A stretch of DNA of 64,000 nucleotides, taken from Limnanthes douglasii subsp. nivea (Eukaryota; Streptophyta; Magnoliopsida; Brassicales; Limnanthaceae). Positions 11,757 through 22,891 of the stretch are shown piece by piece. Where the stretch lies: positions 80,088,273 through 80,152,272 of the forward strand of contig JAUPFV010000003.1 in the NCBI GenBank assembly GCA_036936605.1. The letters are read 5' to 3'. Below the pieces are notes generated by a model that saw only the letters and a list, made by a program, of their open reading frames with translations, was not told where the DNA came from and ran no database searches. Numbering within the stretch: the first letter of the stretch is position 1; each line of letters starts with the position of its first letter. Made by a program: the position numbers and the translations under genes.

Positions 11757-12281
11757 GCTGAGTATACACCTATAATTGTTCATTTGGCTGATAAAGAAGT
11801 AAATAACTGGTTGGATGTCCAAGCTACTCTCTTAAAGTTTGAGAGTAGACTTGATTAACTTAGAAAGTTACAAGTATCTATGGCCAATCTGAATCTCACC
11901 TCTGTAAAAAAGCAGATCCAAGATTATCTAACAACAGTAACTATAACAATGGGACAAGGAATCAGAATAGAGGGCAAGACAAAGGATTTAGAGGAAATAA
12001 CTCTAACATTTGTCCTAATAACTATATGGGTAAGGGTACTTTCAGAGACAGATGAGGTAGGTCCAACAATAAAAAAATCTACTTGGATTTGTGGTAAATA
12101 TGGACACAGTGGTGCTTACTGCTATTTTAGGGGCGATCATAATGTAATGGGACAAGTTCGTAATGACCATCACAGCAAGGATCAGGGTCAGAATGTTCTT
12201 ATGGTTTCACATGACCCTGAATACAGTGAAAACAATTGGTACCTAGAGAGTCGTACTAGCCACCATGTCACCAACTCATAA
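11757..12281 (+). pseudogene. Gag end and protease site of copia C
   Basis: Carries a CCHC-type knuckle (CGKYGHSGAYC) at about 12,092-12,124 and NWYLESRTSHHVTNS near 12,235-12,279, which aligns with the protease active site ADSGASHHVTG of copia D. The catalytic Asp-Ser-Gly has become Glu-Ser-Arg, so the protease is inactive. Confidence 0.8.
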
Positions 12282-12284
12282 AAA

Positions 12285-13440
12285 ATGATGACTCAGAGAA
12301 CAGAGCTCACAGGTAATAGGTCTATAACAGTAGGGAATGGTAATAAACTAAGTATAAAATATTTAGGCAATTTAATTATACCAACCAAAACAAGTAGACA
12401 TATAAACCTAAATAATGTTATACATGTACCAGAGATCAATAAAACCTTTTATATATTTATCAGCGAACCCTTCATAATGATGTTTTTCTTGAGTTTCATA
12501 GCTTTGGGTTTTGTGAAGGGCAAGGCATCATGGAGGACCCTACTCACATAGAGAACTGAGAATGGATTGTACAAATTAGAGGAACCATCTACTTCTAGTC
12601 CTCCTAAAGTTTATTAGTTGTCAACCTATTGTTTCTAATGGTCAAATATTGCCAATTAGTTTAGATTCCCTAAATAAAGGGTGGCACACGATATTGGGTC
12701 ATCATTCTACTAAAGTCTTATCTATTGTGCTAAAGAATTGTAATATTCTTTTTTGTATGTTAATTAAAAATTATTTTGTGATGATTGCCAATTGGGAAAA
12801 TCCCATTCACCTCCATATCCTAACTCTTCCTCTCACTCAGCTAATTTGTTAGAACTAATTCACTCAAATCCATGGGGATCCCTCCAGTTAGTCCAAATCA
12901 GGCTACAAATATTCTATTTTGTTTCTGGATGATCACACAGGGAATTTAAAACATTAGAGTAAAATAAATTTGATAGAAAAATTAGAAAGTATGAGTCTGA
13001 TTGGCACGGGGTGATTCTTCGGCCCTTTGTGCCAATAGTTAAAGAATCAGGTATACAGCTCAGGAAATCTTGTCCTTACACTTCTTCTCAAAATGGAAGA
13101 GTAGAAAGAAATCACATACATGTGGTTGAGAATGTTCTGACTCTTTTAGCTCAGTCCAATCTACCTTATAAGTTTTGGCCTGAGGATTTTCAAACCGTTA
13201 TTTATCTAATCAATAGATTACCTACCATTATTCTACAAGATTAGTCACATTTTGAGAAATATTTTGGTCACAAACCTAATTATATATGTCTAAGATCATA
13301 TGAGGCTAATAAGGTTAAATTTCATTTTATTAAATGCAATTTTTTTGGGGTATAGTGATGTTCATAAATGCGATAAATGTCTTAGCGCTTGTAGAAGATT
13401 CTATGTTAATCTTATATTTAATAAAGAACAACTTTGATGT
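12285..13440 (+). pseudogene. Pre-integrase and integrase of copia C
   Basis: The pre-integrase segment (VGNGNKLSIKYLGNL, NNVIHVPEINKTF) is followed by a degenerate zinc-binding region (12,650-12,850) and core pieces. At 13,011-13,244 comes the conserved CPYTSSQNGRVERNHIHVVE with the catalytic Glu region, then PYKFWPEDFQTVIYLINRLP. Stops and frameshifts throughout. Confidence 0.8.
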
Positions 13441-13713
13441 TTTTTTATTTTCCTAAGTTCAAACGTGTTTGAAACAAATCCTAGGCCTTTTTGTTTTTTA
13501 GGTTTCCTAGTGAAAGTTTATATGATAGTTCTTCGCGTTTGAAGGATGCATTCTCTGACTCTCTATTTAGGCACCCTAATGACTCTATTTAACATATTTT
13601 ACCTACAACGACCACCACACAACCTTTTGTCAAATAACAATCACATATCATCATAGCCAGTACAAGTAAATCTTATATCTACACACACTAAAACCACCAC
13701 CAAATTCCAATTG

Positions 13714-13811
13714 AAATGAATTTTTTTGGATAAATCAATGCAACTTAGGAGGAATCAGTGAGAGGGCATCAATTCAAATTCTCACTATTTCTTAGATTAA
13801 TGGACCCAATT
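13714..13811. other. Foreign tract of unknown origin next to the plastid insert
   Basis: About 98 bp between copia C and the recognisable plastid DNA. It matches neither copia family members nor the ndhB sequence expected after the intron end. It may be another organellar fragment joined in the same event, but I cannot place it. Confidence 0.35.
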
Positions 13812-14235
13812 CAACTAGAGTGGGAGAGTCAGAGTCGAAAAAAGGATTCATCACTTCTTTCTCTCATTCAAAACCGTGCATGAGAATTTCATCTCGCACG
13901 GCTCCTAAGTGATAAAAGTAAAGAAGAACTCGTCTTCTTTGTTTTTTGATTACCTTCCTCGCGTATGTATAAGATGGAATCGTTTCGATTTCTGAAACAG
14001 ATTACTAATCCTTAACTTTTCGAGGAATTCTTCATCAATAGTTGTGAATGACTTATTTTTCTCAATTTTTTCGACCTTGGTTCCGTAGAAGCAAGTCAGA
14101 TATATTGAGAAATAGAACCATCTGATTTGATTCGTTCTCAATAGCCATGAGATGATCATCTTAGGGTGATCTTTTTGTCGATGGGTGCTCCTATTACACT
14201 CAGACAAATTCATATAATAATATCTCAAACAATAA
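13812..14235 (-). other. ndhB: Plastid-derived insertion (NUPT): ndhB intron 3' part and start of exon 2
   Basis: The minus strand carries the 3' part of a group II intron. The domain V hairpin is complete, and the flanks (TACACGCGAGGAAGG-like stretch, then TGACTCTCCCACTC at the exon border) agree with the plastid ndhB intron and exon 2 as I remember them. ndhB encodes a subunit of the plastid NDH complex. Only intron and a few exon bases are present, so nothing is coded. The 93-codon open stretch on the minus strand here is intron sequence. The insert sits between the integrase and RT of copia C. Confidence 0.7.
13871..13904 (-). other. Group II intron domain V hairpin
   Basis: In minus orientation: GAGCCGTGCGAGATGAAATT followed by CTCATGCACGGTTT. 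This is the classical domain V fold, with GAGCCGTG pairing with CACGGTT(T) and an inner GAGA/TTCTC stem capped by TGAAA. It is the catalytic core of the plastid intron and the main evidence for organellar origin. Confidence 0.85.
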
Positions 14236-15766
14236 TCATAAAGTCACACAACCAATACAAGAAACGTTTATGTATGCACAGACAAACATCAGACCTTCGT
14301 GATTAATTAATCTACCATTGGATAACCTAAGTCACCCCACCCAAACACACTCCTTCTCTAACAGTCATCCTATGACAACTAGAGCCAAGGTAGGTATCTC
14401 TAAACCTAAACTTGTGTACTCGGGTATTAACACTCTTCTTGTTGTTCTACATAAGGAACCTACTAGGTTTTCTAAGGTTGTAATTGATTCTAATTGGGCT
14501 CAAGCAATGAATACTGAGTATGATGGTTTAATAGCCAACCATATTTGGTCATTGGTTCCCTATACTATTGATATGATTTTAGTGAGATGTAATTGGGTGT
14601 ATAACCTAAAATACAACTCTGATGGTTATGTTCAACGTGATAAAGCAAGACTTGTTGCTATGGGATTCCATCAGACTCATGTCATTGATTTTACTAAGAC
14701 TTTTAGTCTAGTAATCAAAGCCCCTATAATCAAGCTTGTTCTAACTCTAGTTGTTTCTAAAGGTTGGGATCTCAAGCAATTGGACATTAACAATGCCTTC
14801 TTGAATGGTGTTCTTAATGAACATGTCTTTATGGTATAACCTGAAGGGTTTATGGTTGCTAAGCATCATTCTCATGTGTACCGTTTATATAAAGCTCTAG
14901 ATGGTTTAAATCAGGCTCCTCGTGCTTGGTACTCTAAACTAAAGGACACGTAGCTACTATGGGGGTTTCAGAATTCGAGAACGGATTCTGCAATATTATT
15001 TCTTGTGACTAAGTAGGTCTGTATTATATTATTGGTTTATGATGACGACGTTATATTTACTAGAAATGTACCCTCATATTTTTACATGTTTATTCAGAAG
15101 CTCAACTCTGAGTTTTCTCTTAAAAACATGGACTGTCTTAGACTATTCCTAGGTATTAAATACTACAGGGATGACACTATATGTATTTAACTCAAACAAA
15201 ATACATTAAAAAGTTACTAGATAATGAAGCCCTCTCTACCACAAATCATTGCTCCACTTCAGGTGCATGTAGGCCCTTCCATATCTCAGTCTGATGATGA
15301 AAAGCTCATGTGTCCTACAAGATATAGAAGTATGTTAGGGTATTTACACTACCTTCTCCATACTCCTGCTGATATTACTTTTGTAGTAAACAAAATAAGT
15401 CAATTTCAACAATTCTCTACGAACATACACTTACAATTTATACAGAGGATAATATGTTACTTATATGATACAACATCTTCGGGTATTCACATCAAACCCA
15501 GCTATGATATTCAACTCACTAGGTTTAGTGGCGTTGATTGGACTGCCTCATTGGATGATCGATAGTTAGTAGGAGGCTACTGTGTCTTTTTGGTGAATCT
15601 CTGGTCTTCAGGTCCTCCACGGTCAAGGTTTTGTTTTACACTCCAATACGAAGTCTGAATACTATTCTTTGGTTAACCCTTCCTCTGAATTGGTCTTGAT
15701 AGATCAATGCTAAAATAAATTGGCTTTTATCTCCGTCGTTCCCTCATTATTTAGTGCGATAAATTT
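14236..15766 (+). pseudogene. Reverse transcriptase and RNase H of copia C
   Basis: 14,318-14,839 is open for 173 codons with MTTRAKVGISKPK, WAQAMNTEYDGL, CNWVYNLKYNSDG, RDKARLVAMGFHQT and QLDINNAFLNGVLNEHVFM, the ordered copia RT blocks. The catalytic box has decayed to VYDDDVIFT near 15,036. RNase H and the region before it follow at 15,224-15,720 (YRSMLGYLHYLLHTPADITF, FSGVDWTASLDDR). Confidence 0.85.
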
Positions 15767-18700
15767 TCCACAATCATCGTATCATCACCCCCACTCATCC
15801 AAGAAAAGACATAATATTGATGTCTCAAATAACTCTAATGTAGAGAAGTCCAAAGATCACTATGAATAATATCAAAAGGCATACAATGAATAGAGGTTAA
15901 GGGAACAAAAGGAAACTTTATATGTTTCCAAAGAACACACGATTGACAAGTAGTAGACTTAGATGAACTATTGCAGTCAATTTATTTTATCGAAGAATAG
16001 CTAAAACTGAGTCTCCTGGGCGACGTTTACGGTCTAAACAAAGAGTGCATGCAATACATGCAGTGGAACAAGCAGTCAAAGTTGGACTGGAATGAGTGAT
16101 AGAGTAGCGGGGATTAACCTATCACATCTCATTAGACGTGTCCTCATCCGTAAATCAGGCACATAAAAACCAAAAGGATCAAACACCACCGACATATGAT
16201 TAGCAGTTGTAAACTTTCTAACGGTTACCATTTTTTAAAATAATTTTAGGTGTATGCAAGACATTATGATCGAGTGACAAAGGTGGGTTATGGGAAGGTA
16301 AAAAAGTGTGATCGTAACCAAGAATCAGATTTGACTGACCACTACCAACAGTAACATCATTATTATTTCTCATACTAATATAGGATACAAGATTACCTTA
16401 TGAGGACGTCATATAAGAATTTAACCCGGTGTCTATATACCAATTAGGATAATGTTGTTACAAAGAGATAGTGTGTATATGCGATTCTATATCCTCCGGA
16501 GTCCACTTATAGATTGTATATGCTTCCTATTTTTGTTAATGGGGTATGTAGCCCAAGATTTCGGGTTGTCACAATCCAGTAGACCTGCCCTAAGATTGCA
16601 TCGGGTATGGGTAGGGGGTCCGGTACAGGGTGGTTGCATCCAAGCCCACCAAGGAGGTATCGCCCAAAACGGATCACCTGCTGAATTTTGACCGCCTCCA
16701 TGGTAGCCTTCACGTCCAATACATCCATGACCCTCAACCCGAGTCTAACCCGAACCACCACCGGATTGGTTGCGATTTCAATGTTTGTTGTTTTTACAGT
16801 TCTTGGACTATTTGATGCATCCTTGAGCCTCACTTGGAGTACAATGATCAGGTCTATCACCTGATTCACGTGTAGCCATAATCATTGTATCATCACCGCC
16901 ACTCATCCAAGAAAAAGACATAATATCAATATCCCAAAGAACTCAAATGTGGAGAAGTCCAAAGATCGCTATGAATAATTTCAAAAGGCGTACAAGAATT
17001 AGAGGTTGAGAGAACAAAATGCAACTTTATATGTTTCCAAAGAACACACGATTGACAAGTAGTAGACTTAAATAAACTATCATAAATTATTTATTTTCTC
17101 GAAGAATAGCTAAAACTGAGTCTCCTGGCCGACGTAGACGGTCTAAAGAAAGAGTGGATGCAATACATGCGTTGGAACAAGCGGTCAAAGTCGGACTGGA
17201 ATGAGTGATAGAGTAGAGGAGGTTATACTATCACATCTCATTAGACGTGTCCCCGTCTGTAAATCATGCACAGAAAAACCAAAAGGATCAAACACCACCG
17301 ACATATGATTATTAGTTGTAAACTTTCTAACTATTACCATTTTAAAAATAATTTTAGGGGTATGCAAGATATGATGATTGAGTGACAAAGGTGGGTTATG
17401 AGAAGGTAAAGAACTATGATCGTAACCAAGAATCAGAATTGACTCACCACTACCAATAGTAGCACCATTATTATTGCTCATACTAATATAGGATACGAGA
17501 TTACCTTATGAGAACGTCATATAAGAAATTACCCTGGTGTCTGTATACCCGTTAGGATAATGTTGTTACAAATAGATATTGTGTATAGCCGATTCGATAT
17601 CCTCCGGAGTCCACTTAAATATTGTATATGCTTCCTATTTTTGTTAATAGGGTGTGTAGCCCAAGATTTCGGGTTGTCACAATCCAGTAGGCCTGCCCTA
17701 AGATTGCATCGGGTATGGGTAGGGGGTACGGTACAGGGTGGTTGCATCCAAGCCCACCAAGGAGGCATCGCCTAAAATGGATCACTTGCGGAATTTTGAC
17801 CACCTCCACGGGAGCCTTCACATCCAATACATCTATGACCCTCAGCCCGAGTCTAACCCGAACCGCCACTAGATTGGTTGGGATTTCAATGTTTGTTGTT
17901 GTTACGGTTCTTGGACTATTTACAGCGTCCTTGAGCCTGACTTAGATGACAATGATCAGGTCTATCACCTGATTCATGAGTAGCCACAATCATTGTATCA
18001 TTACCCCCACTCATCCAAGAAAAAGACATAATATCAATATCCCAAAGAACTCAAATGTGGAAAAGTCCAAATATCGCTATGAATAATTTCAAAAGGCGTA
18101 CAAGAAGTAGAGGTTGAGAGAACAAAATGCAACTTTATATGTTTTCAAAGAACACGCGATTGACAAGTAGTAGACTTAAATGAACTATCATAAATTATTT
18201 ATTTTCTCGAAGAATAGCTAAAACTGAGTCTCCTGACCGACGTAGACGGTCTAAAGAAAGATTGGATGCAATACATGCATTGGAACAAACGGTCAAAGTC
18301 GGACTGGAATGAGTGATAGAGTAGAGGAGGTTATACTATCACATCTCATTAGACGTGTCCCCATCCGTAAATTATGCACAGAAAAACCAAAAGGATCAAA
18401 CACCGCCGACATATGATTATTAGTTGTAAACTTTCTAACTGTTACCATTTTAAAAATAATTTTAGGGGTATGCAAGATATGATGATTGAGTGACAAAGGT
18501 GGGTTATGAGAAGGTAAAGAACTATGATCGTAACCAAGAATCAGAATTGACTCACCACTACCAATAGTAACACCATTATTACTGCTCATACTAATATAGG
18601 ATACGAGACTACCTTATGAGGACGTCATATAAGAAATTACCCTGGTGTCCGTATACCCGTTAGGATAATGTTGTTACAAATAGATATTGTGTATAGCCGA

Positions 18701-20063
18701 TTCTATATCCTCTGGAGTCCACTGAAAGGCTGTATATGCTTGCTATTTTTGTTAATGGGGTACGTAGCCCAAGATTTCGGGTTGTCGCAATCCAGTAGGC
18801 CTGCCCTAAGATTGCATCGGGTATGGGTATGAGGTACGATGCATGGTGGTTGCATCCAATCCCACCAAGGAGGCATCACCCAAGACTGATTAGCTGCTGA
18901 ATTTTGACCACCTCCACGGTTGCCTTCACGTCCAATACATCCATGACCCTCAGCCTGAGTCTAGCCGGAACCACCACCGAATTGGCTGCGATTTCAATGT
19001 TTGTTGTTGTTACGGTTTTTTGACTATTTGCCACGTCCTTGACCCTGACTTGGAGGAAAATGATCACGTCTATCACCTGATTCGTGAGTAGCCACAATCA
19101 TCGTATCATCACCCACCCTCATCCAAGAAAAATACATAATATCGATGTCCCCAAGAACTCAAATGTGGAGAAGTCCAAAGATCACTATGAATAATATCAA
19201 AAGGCATACAAGGAGTAGAGATTGAGGGAACAAAAGGAAACTTTATATGTTTCCGAAGAACACACTATTGACAAGTAGTAGATTTAGATGAACGATTACA
19301 AATAATTATTTTTACCGAACAATAGCTAAAACTGAGTCTCCTGGGCAACGTAGATGGTCTAAACAAAGAGTTCATGCAATACATGCATTAGAACAAGCGG
19401 TCAAAGTCGTATTGGAATGAGTGATAGAGTAGAGGGGGTTAACCTATCACATCTCATTAGACGTGTCCCCGTCCGTAAATCATGCACAGAAAAACCAAAA
19501 GGATCAAACACCACCGACATATGATTATCAGTTGTAAACTTTCTAACTGTTACCTTTTTAAATAATTTTAAGGGTATGCAAGACATGCTGATTGAGTGAC
19601 AAAGGTGGGTTATGAGAAGGTAAAGAAGTATGATCGTAACCAAGAATCAGAATTGACTGACCACTACCAACATTAACACCATTATTATTGCCCATAATAA
19701 TATAGGATACGAGATTACCTTATGAGGACATCATATAAGAAGTTACCCTGATGTCCGTATACCAGTTAGGATAATGTTGTTACAAAGAGATAGTGTGTAT
19801 AACCAATTATATATCTTCCGGAGTCCACTGAAAGGCTGTATATGCTTGTTATTTTTATTAATGGGGTTATGTAGCCCAATATTTCGGGTTGTCGCAATCC
19901 AGTAAGCCTTCCCAAAGATTACATTGGGTATGGGTAGGGAGAGAGGGGGGTACGATGCAGGGTGGTTGCATCCAAGCCCACCAAGGAGGCATCGCCCAAG
20001 ATGGATCACCTGCTCAGCTTTGAGCACATCCACGGTAGCCTTCACGTCCAATATATCCTTGAA
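15767..20063 (-). repeat. Tandem array of 1,108-bp copia gag-protease-preintegrase units
   Basis: About 3.9 head-to-tail units, starting at about 15,767, 16,880, 17,988 and 19,096; the last, highest-coordinate unit is short by roughly 150-170 bp. Landmarks repeat every 1,108-1,109 bp, for example open frames starting at 17,185, 18,293 and 19,401. In minus orientation each unit runs from the end of copia gag, through the protease region, to a pre-integrase domain (GYDHSSLPSHNPPLSLNH, FDPFGFSVHDL, GTRLMRCDS) and the start of the integrase zinc finger (CVLWKHIK, DIIHSDLW). It then joins the gag end of the next unit. Units differ by a few percent, so the array is not brand new. No frame is intact across a unit. 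This copia family differs from copia C, D and E. Confidence 0.9.
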
Positions 20064-20985
20064 CTTAGGGGAGCCCTGATGAGGGAGTAATTACCACGTG
20101 AAGAGAATAAAGAATCATATCTGAGCAGAGGATGAATAACACCACAATAATGGCAAAAAGGGGTCAGACGACATATCAACTGAGTCGATCAGGAAAAGGA
20201 AGACAAAGAAGTGACAAGATAATCGAACAAACAACCAGACATAGAGGAAGATCTGAGCAGAAATATAACCGAGTAGAGTGGAAAGCTGAGCAGAAAGCGA
20301 TACGGTTAACTCGAGCTCGACCATAAAGAGACGCGCAAAACTAATACCGATCAAAGTAGGTGCTATGGAACAAGAGATTGGCGACATGGAATTGCGAGGA
20401 GAATAATCAAGTTGAGGCTGCTGAAAGCTAAGCATAGAAAATGCCGAGAAAAAGACAGAATGTGGCAGGATGAGCTTGGCAGAATAAAATCGTAGGACAG
20501 CAACAGGATTACGATTAAGTTCAGACAGAGGCTGAGCAGAACTGGGGTGAGGCATAGCTGAACCGCACTAATAAAGATGAAGAATGAGCAAAGCTAATTT
20601 AACATCTAGAATAACCATTCAAGACCACAAATAAGAGAACTGGTCAAACCAATGACACGTTTCTGTTAAAACCTACGTCCATTATGTGTACATGGTTAAA
20701 ATGGTCCAGTAGTGGAAAATAACTATAAGACATATTATAAATATTAGGGGAAAACCCGAAACAATGTAACTTTCTCTTCTTTGAAAAATAAGATAACTAT
20801 TTGGTATTAATCTTTGTTATTTTCCTTATCACTAACACGATAAAAAAACTCCCTCTTCTCCTTTGTAGACCCAACGCAATTTCCTTTCGTCTCAGTTTGA
20901 ATAATTCTATATAACATTTTTCTCTTTCAAGAATTAGTGTATACACCACCAACATTAGATAACTTTCCTCTCCTTTAATCTCTAT
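20064..20985. other. Unassigned repeat-like stretch, possibly LTR
   Basis: Begins where the tandem array stops. It contains purine-rich sequence with recurring GCTGAGCAGA/GAGCAGA words (20,120-20,560), then a stretch with a possible TATA element (ATTATAAATATTA, about 20,735) and CTTCTTTGAAAAATAAGATA before the copia gag remnant. This looks like the end of an LTR, but I found no partner copy. Open frames here look accidental. Confidence 0.3.
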
Positions 20986-20989
20986 ATAA

Positions 20990-21780
20990 TTATCATACTC
21001 CTCCGTCGGAGATTCTCGTATTGAAAATGTCAAAGTTTATGACAGCGATAGCATTCAACCAATGTCTTGTTGAATCTACCTCTTCCACTTCAATTCTCAA
21101 ATGAAACTTTGAGCACCTGTTCTTCTTCTACCATTCTCCGTTAATTTATAATCTGCTCGTAAACACTTAATGAGCTTTGCAAGGGATCAACTGATAAGCT
21201 ACTAATAGTATCTGATTCTTCAATTGAACACACAATATAACTGAAGTTTTGAGTCAGAGTTCCCAAGATCGTTTCCAAAATTTTAACAATTTGCATATCG
21301 TTCCAAAAATTTCTCATTTCGTTTGCTATCACCATCGCCCTTCTCAAGTAATCAGAGATGGATTCTCTACTCTTCATCTACACCAAGTCAATTTTTTTAT
21401 TTAAGTTTGTGATTGTGCATGCTTCACTCTTGTATTTCCTTGATATCTAGGTTTCATAGAATCCCACAACTCCTTTGATGTCTCTTTTAAAGTTATTGAC
21501 TTAAGAATTGATTCGTCCATCACATGTAACAATTAATTTTTTGCCTTCACATCATTTAATCTTGCATCGTCAATGATCTTCTTATATGATTCAGTCCACC
21601 TTTCTTTGTTAATTGGTTCATTAATTTCATTTTTCATAACATCAATATATTCTTTTGATCGAAAAATATTTTCTATAACGAGACCATTATGGTCATTGTT
21701 GGACTCTTCCTATGTAGGAGTCTAATTATCATATGGGCTAATGCCAAATAAAAGTACACATCGAATTTTGGTTTCTATAT
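20990..21780 (-). pseudogene. Ty1/copia gag remnant
   Basis: Minus-strand translation shows copia gag in order: IENIFRSKEYIDVMKNEINEP, KETSKELWDSMKPRYQGN, then after a frameshift SISDYLRRAMVIANEMR, VKILETILGTLTQNFSYIV and SIEESDTISSLSVDPLQSSL. This is the capsid-like UBN2-type gag of plant copia elements. No zinc knuckle or pol follows on its 3' side, so it is an isolated fragment. Confidence 0.8.
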
Positions 21781-21829
21781 AAATAATATACTTATATCAA
21801 AAGTGAATTGACCTCCTTATACATTAGAG

Positions 21830-22262
21830 TGTTTTGAGTAGTGCAGTTTTGAGAGAAAAGCAATTCGAGGCAGAACTTTGTGCTTTAAATGAGACCGTCT
21901 TCCCTGGTCCGATCGGCTTCGATTTTGGTGAGCAGGCTCGTCTATTTCTCCTCTACAATCTCACCAGAGGGATTTTGGTTTCAAGTCTTTTTAAGTATAT
22001 TTTCGATCAACTTCTTCTAATAACGTGTTTTTTTGGAATATTTGAGTGAGTTTTCTGATTTCGGTTTACTATCTTGTGCATTGGGGTTGTGTATGAAGTT
22101 GTCATACTTCGTGTGGTGTATGCTCAAGTTTTATCTAGAGAATAATTTTGTAACCCGTATTCTGATAGTGAATACTTGGTTGCGCTCCGAAATTACTCTC
22201 GTGGTTTTTACTTTCTACACTAGGAAAGTTTTCCACCTAAAAAGTGTTATGTGTTATTTGCG
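21830..22262. other. LTR-like or leader-like sequence
   Basis: Plus-strand sequence ending in a GTGGTTTTTACTTTCTACAC...TTTTCCACCTAAAAAGTG stretch, which resembles the downstream end of copia LTRs. Two short open frames (71 and 77 codons) show no domain. I cannot pair it with another LTR in the window. Confidence 0.35.
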
Positions 22263-22660
22263 TTGATTTCATACATATTTTGAATTTTGTTTGGGATCAC
22301 TATCTCTAATCATATTTGATACCAGAAGAAATATTTCGTTTGTGCGTCTATTTCCTATGAGTAATCTTCACTGAATCTTGGTATACTCAGTTGCCCAAAA
22401 TTATTTAATTCCCCACTGTTCGTTCAGTGTTTAAATTGAATGGATGTCATATCATGTTGTTGATTTCATACATATTTTGAATTTTGTTTGGGATCACTAT
22501 CTCTAATCGTATTTGATACAAGAAGAAATATTTCGTTTGTGCGTCTGTTTCCTATCAGTAATCTTCACTGAATCTCGGTATACTCAGTTGCCCAAAATTA
22601 TTCAATTCCCCACTGTTCGTTCAGTGTTTAAATTGAATGGATGTCATATCTTGTTGTTGG
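22263..22660. repeat. 198-bp tandem duplication downstream of the IDD gene
   Basis: Two adjacent copies, 22,263-22,460 and 22,461-22,658, share TTGATTTCATACATATTTTG, CCACTGTTCGTTCAGTG and AATGGATGTCATATC with only a few differences. They lie 230-630 bp beyond the IDD stop codon. Non-coding. Confidence 0.85.
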
Positions 22661-22891
22661 TTTCAGATTAATAATACTGAGACAAAAAAATATAGAAAAA
22701 ATCGATAATTTAGTTAGTATTAGAAGTAACTTTTAAATTGAAAAAAAAGACACTCTTTGAAACCAACTAAAATATATATAATAAAAAAGGCGAAAACAAA
22801 TAAAAGCACGAAAAATTGAACATAACAAACTAATCGGCCACTTAAACTTCTTGTTCACTTCATTCTTGCATTCCATTACAGCCCGAACTTA

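Larger units (their letters stand above)
11757..15766 (+). mobile_element. Ty1/copia element C, decayed and interrupted by plastid DNA
   Basis: Plus-strand copia remnant from late gag (EYTPIIVHLADKE at about 11,760) through zinc knuckle, protease, integrase, RT and RNase H. It is the same family as copia D at 38,740-44,346: the zinc-knuckle regions (ICGKYGHSGAYCYF here, ICSRYGHSAPVCYY in D) and the RT match. No LTR is found; the 5' end abuts gypsy B and the 3' end abuts the 1,108-bp tandem array. Foreign DNA at about 13,714-14,235 separates integrase from RT. Confidence 0.85.

Noticed and set aside
13950..14228. 92-codon minus-strand frame as a gene
   Set aside because: It is the plastid group II intron interior, as the domain V hairpin just downstream shows.
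16452..18000. Plus-strand frames with QGGCIQAHQGG in the tandem array
   Set aside because: Antisense of the copia gag-protease region; the minus strand carries the known copia blocks.
20115..20555. 146-codon minus-strand frame
   Set aside because: Low-complexity, no domain, within repeat-like debris, no promoter or homolog in the window.
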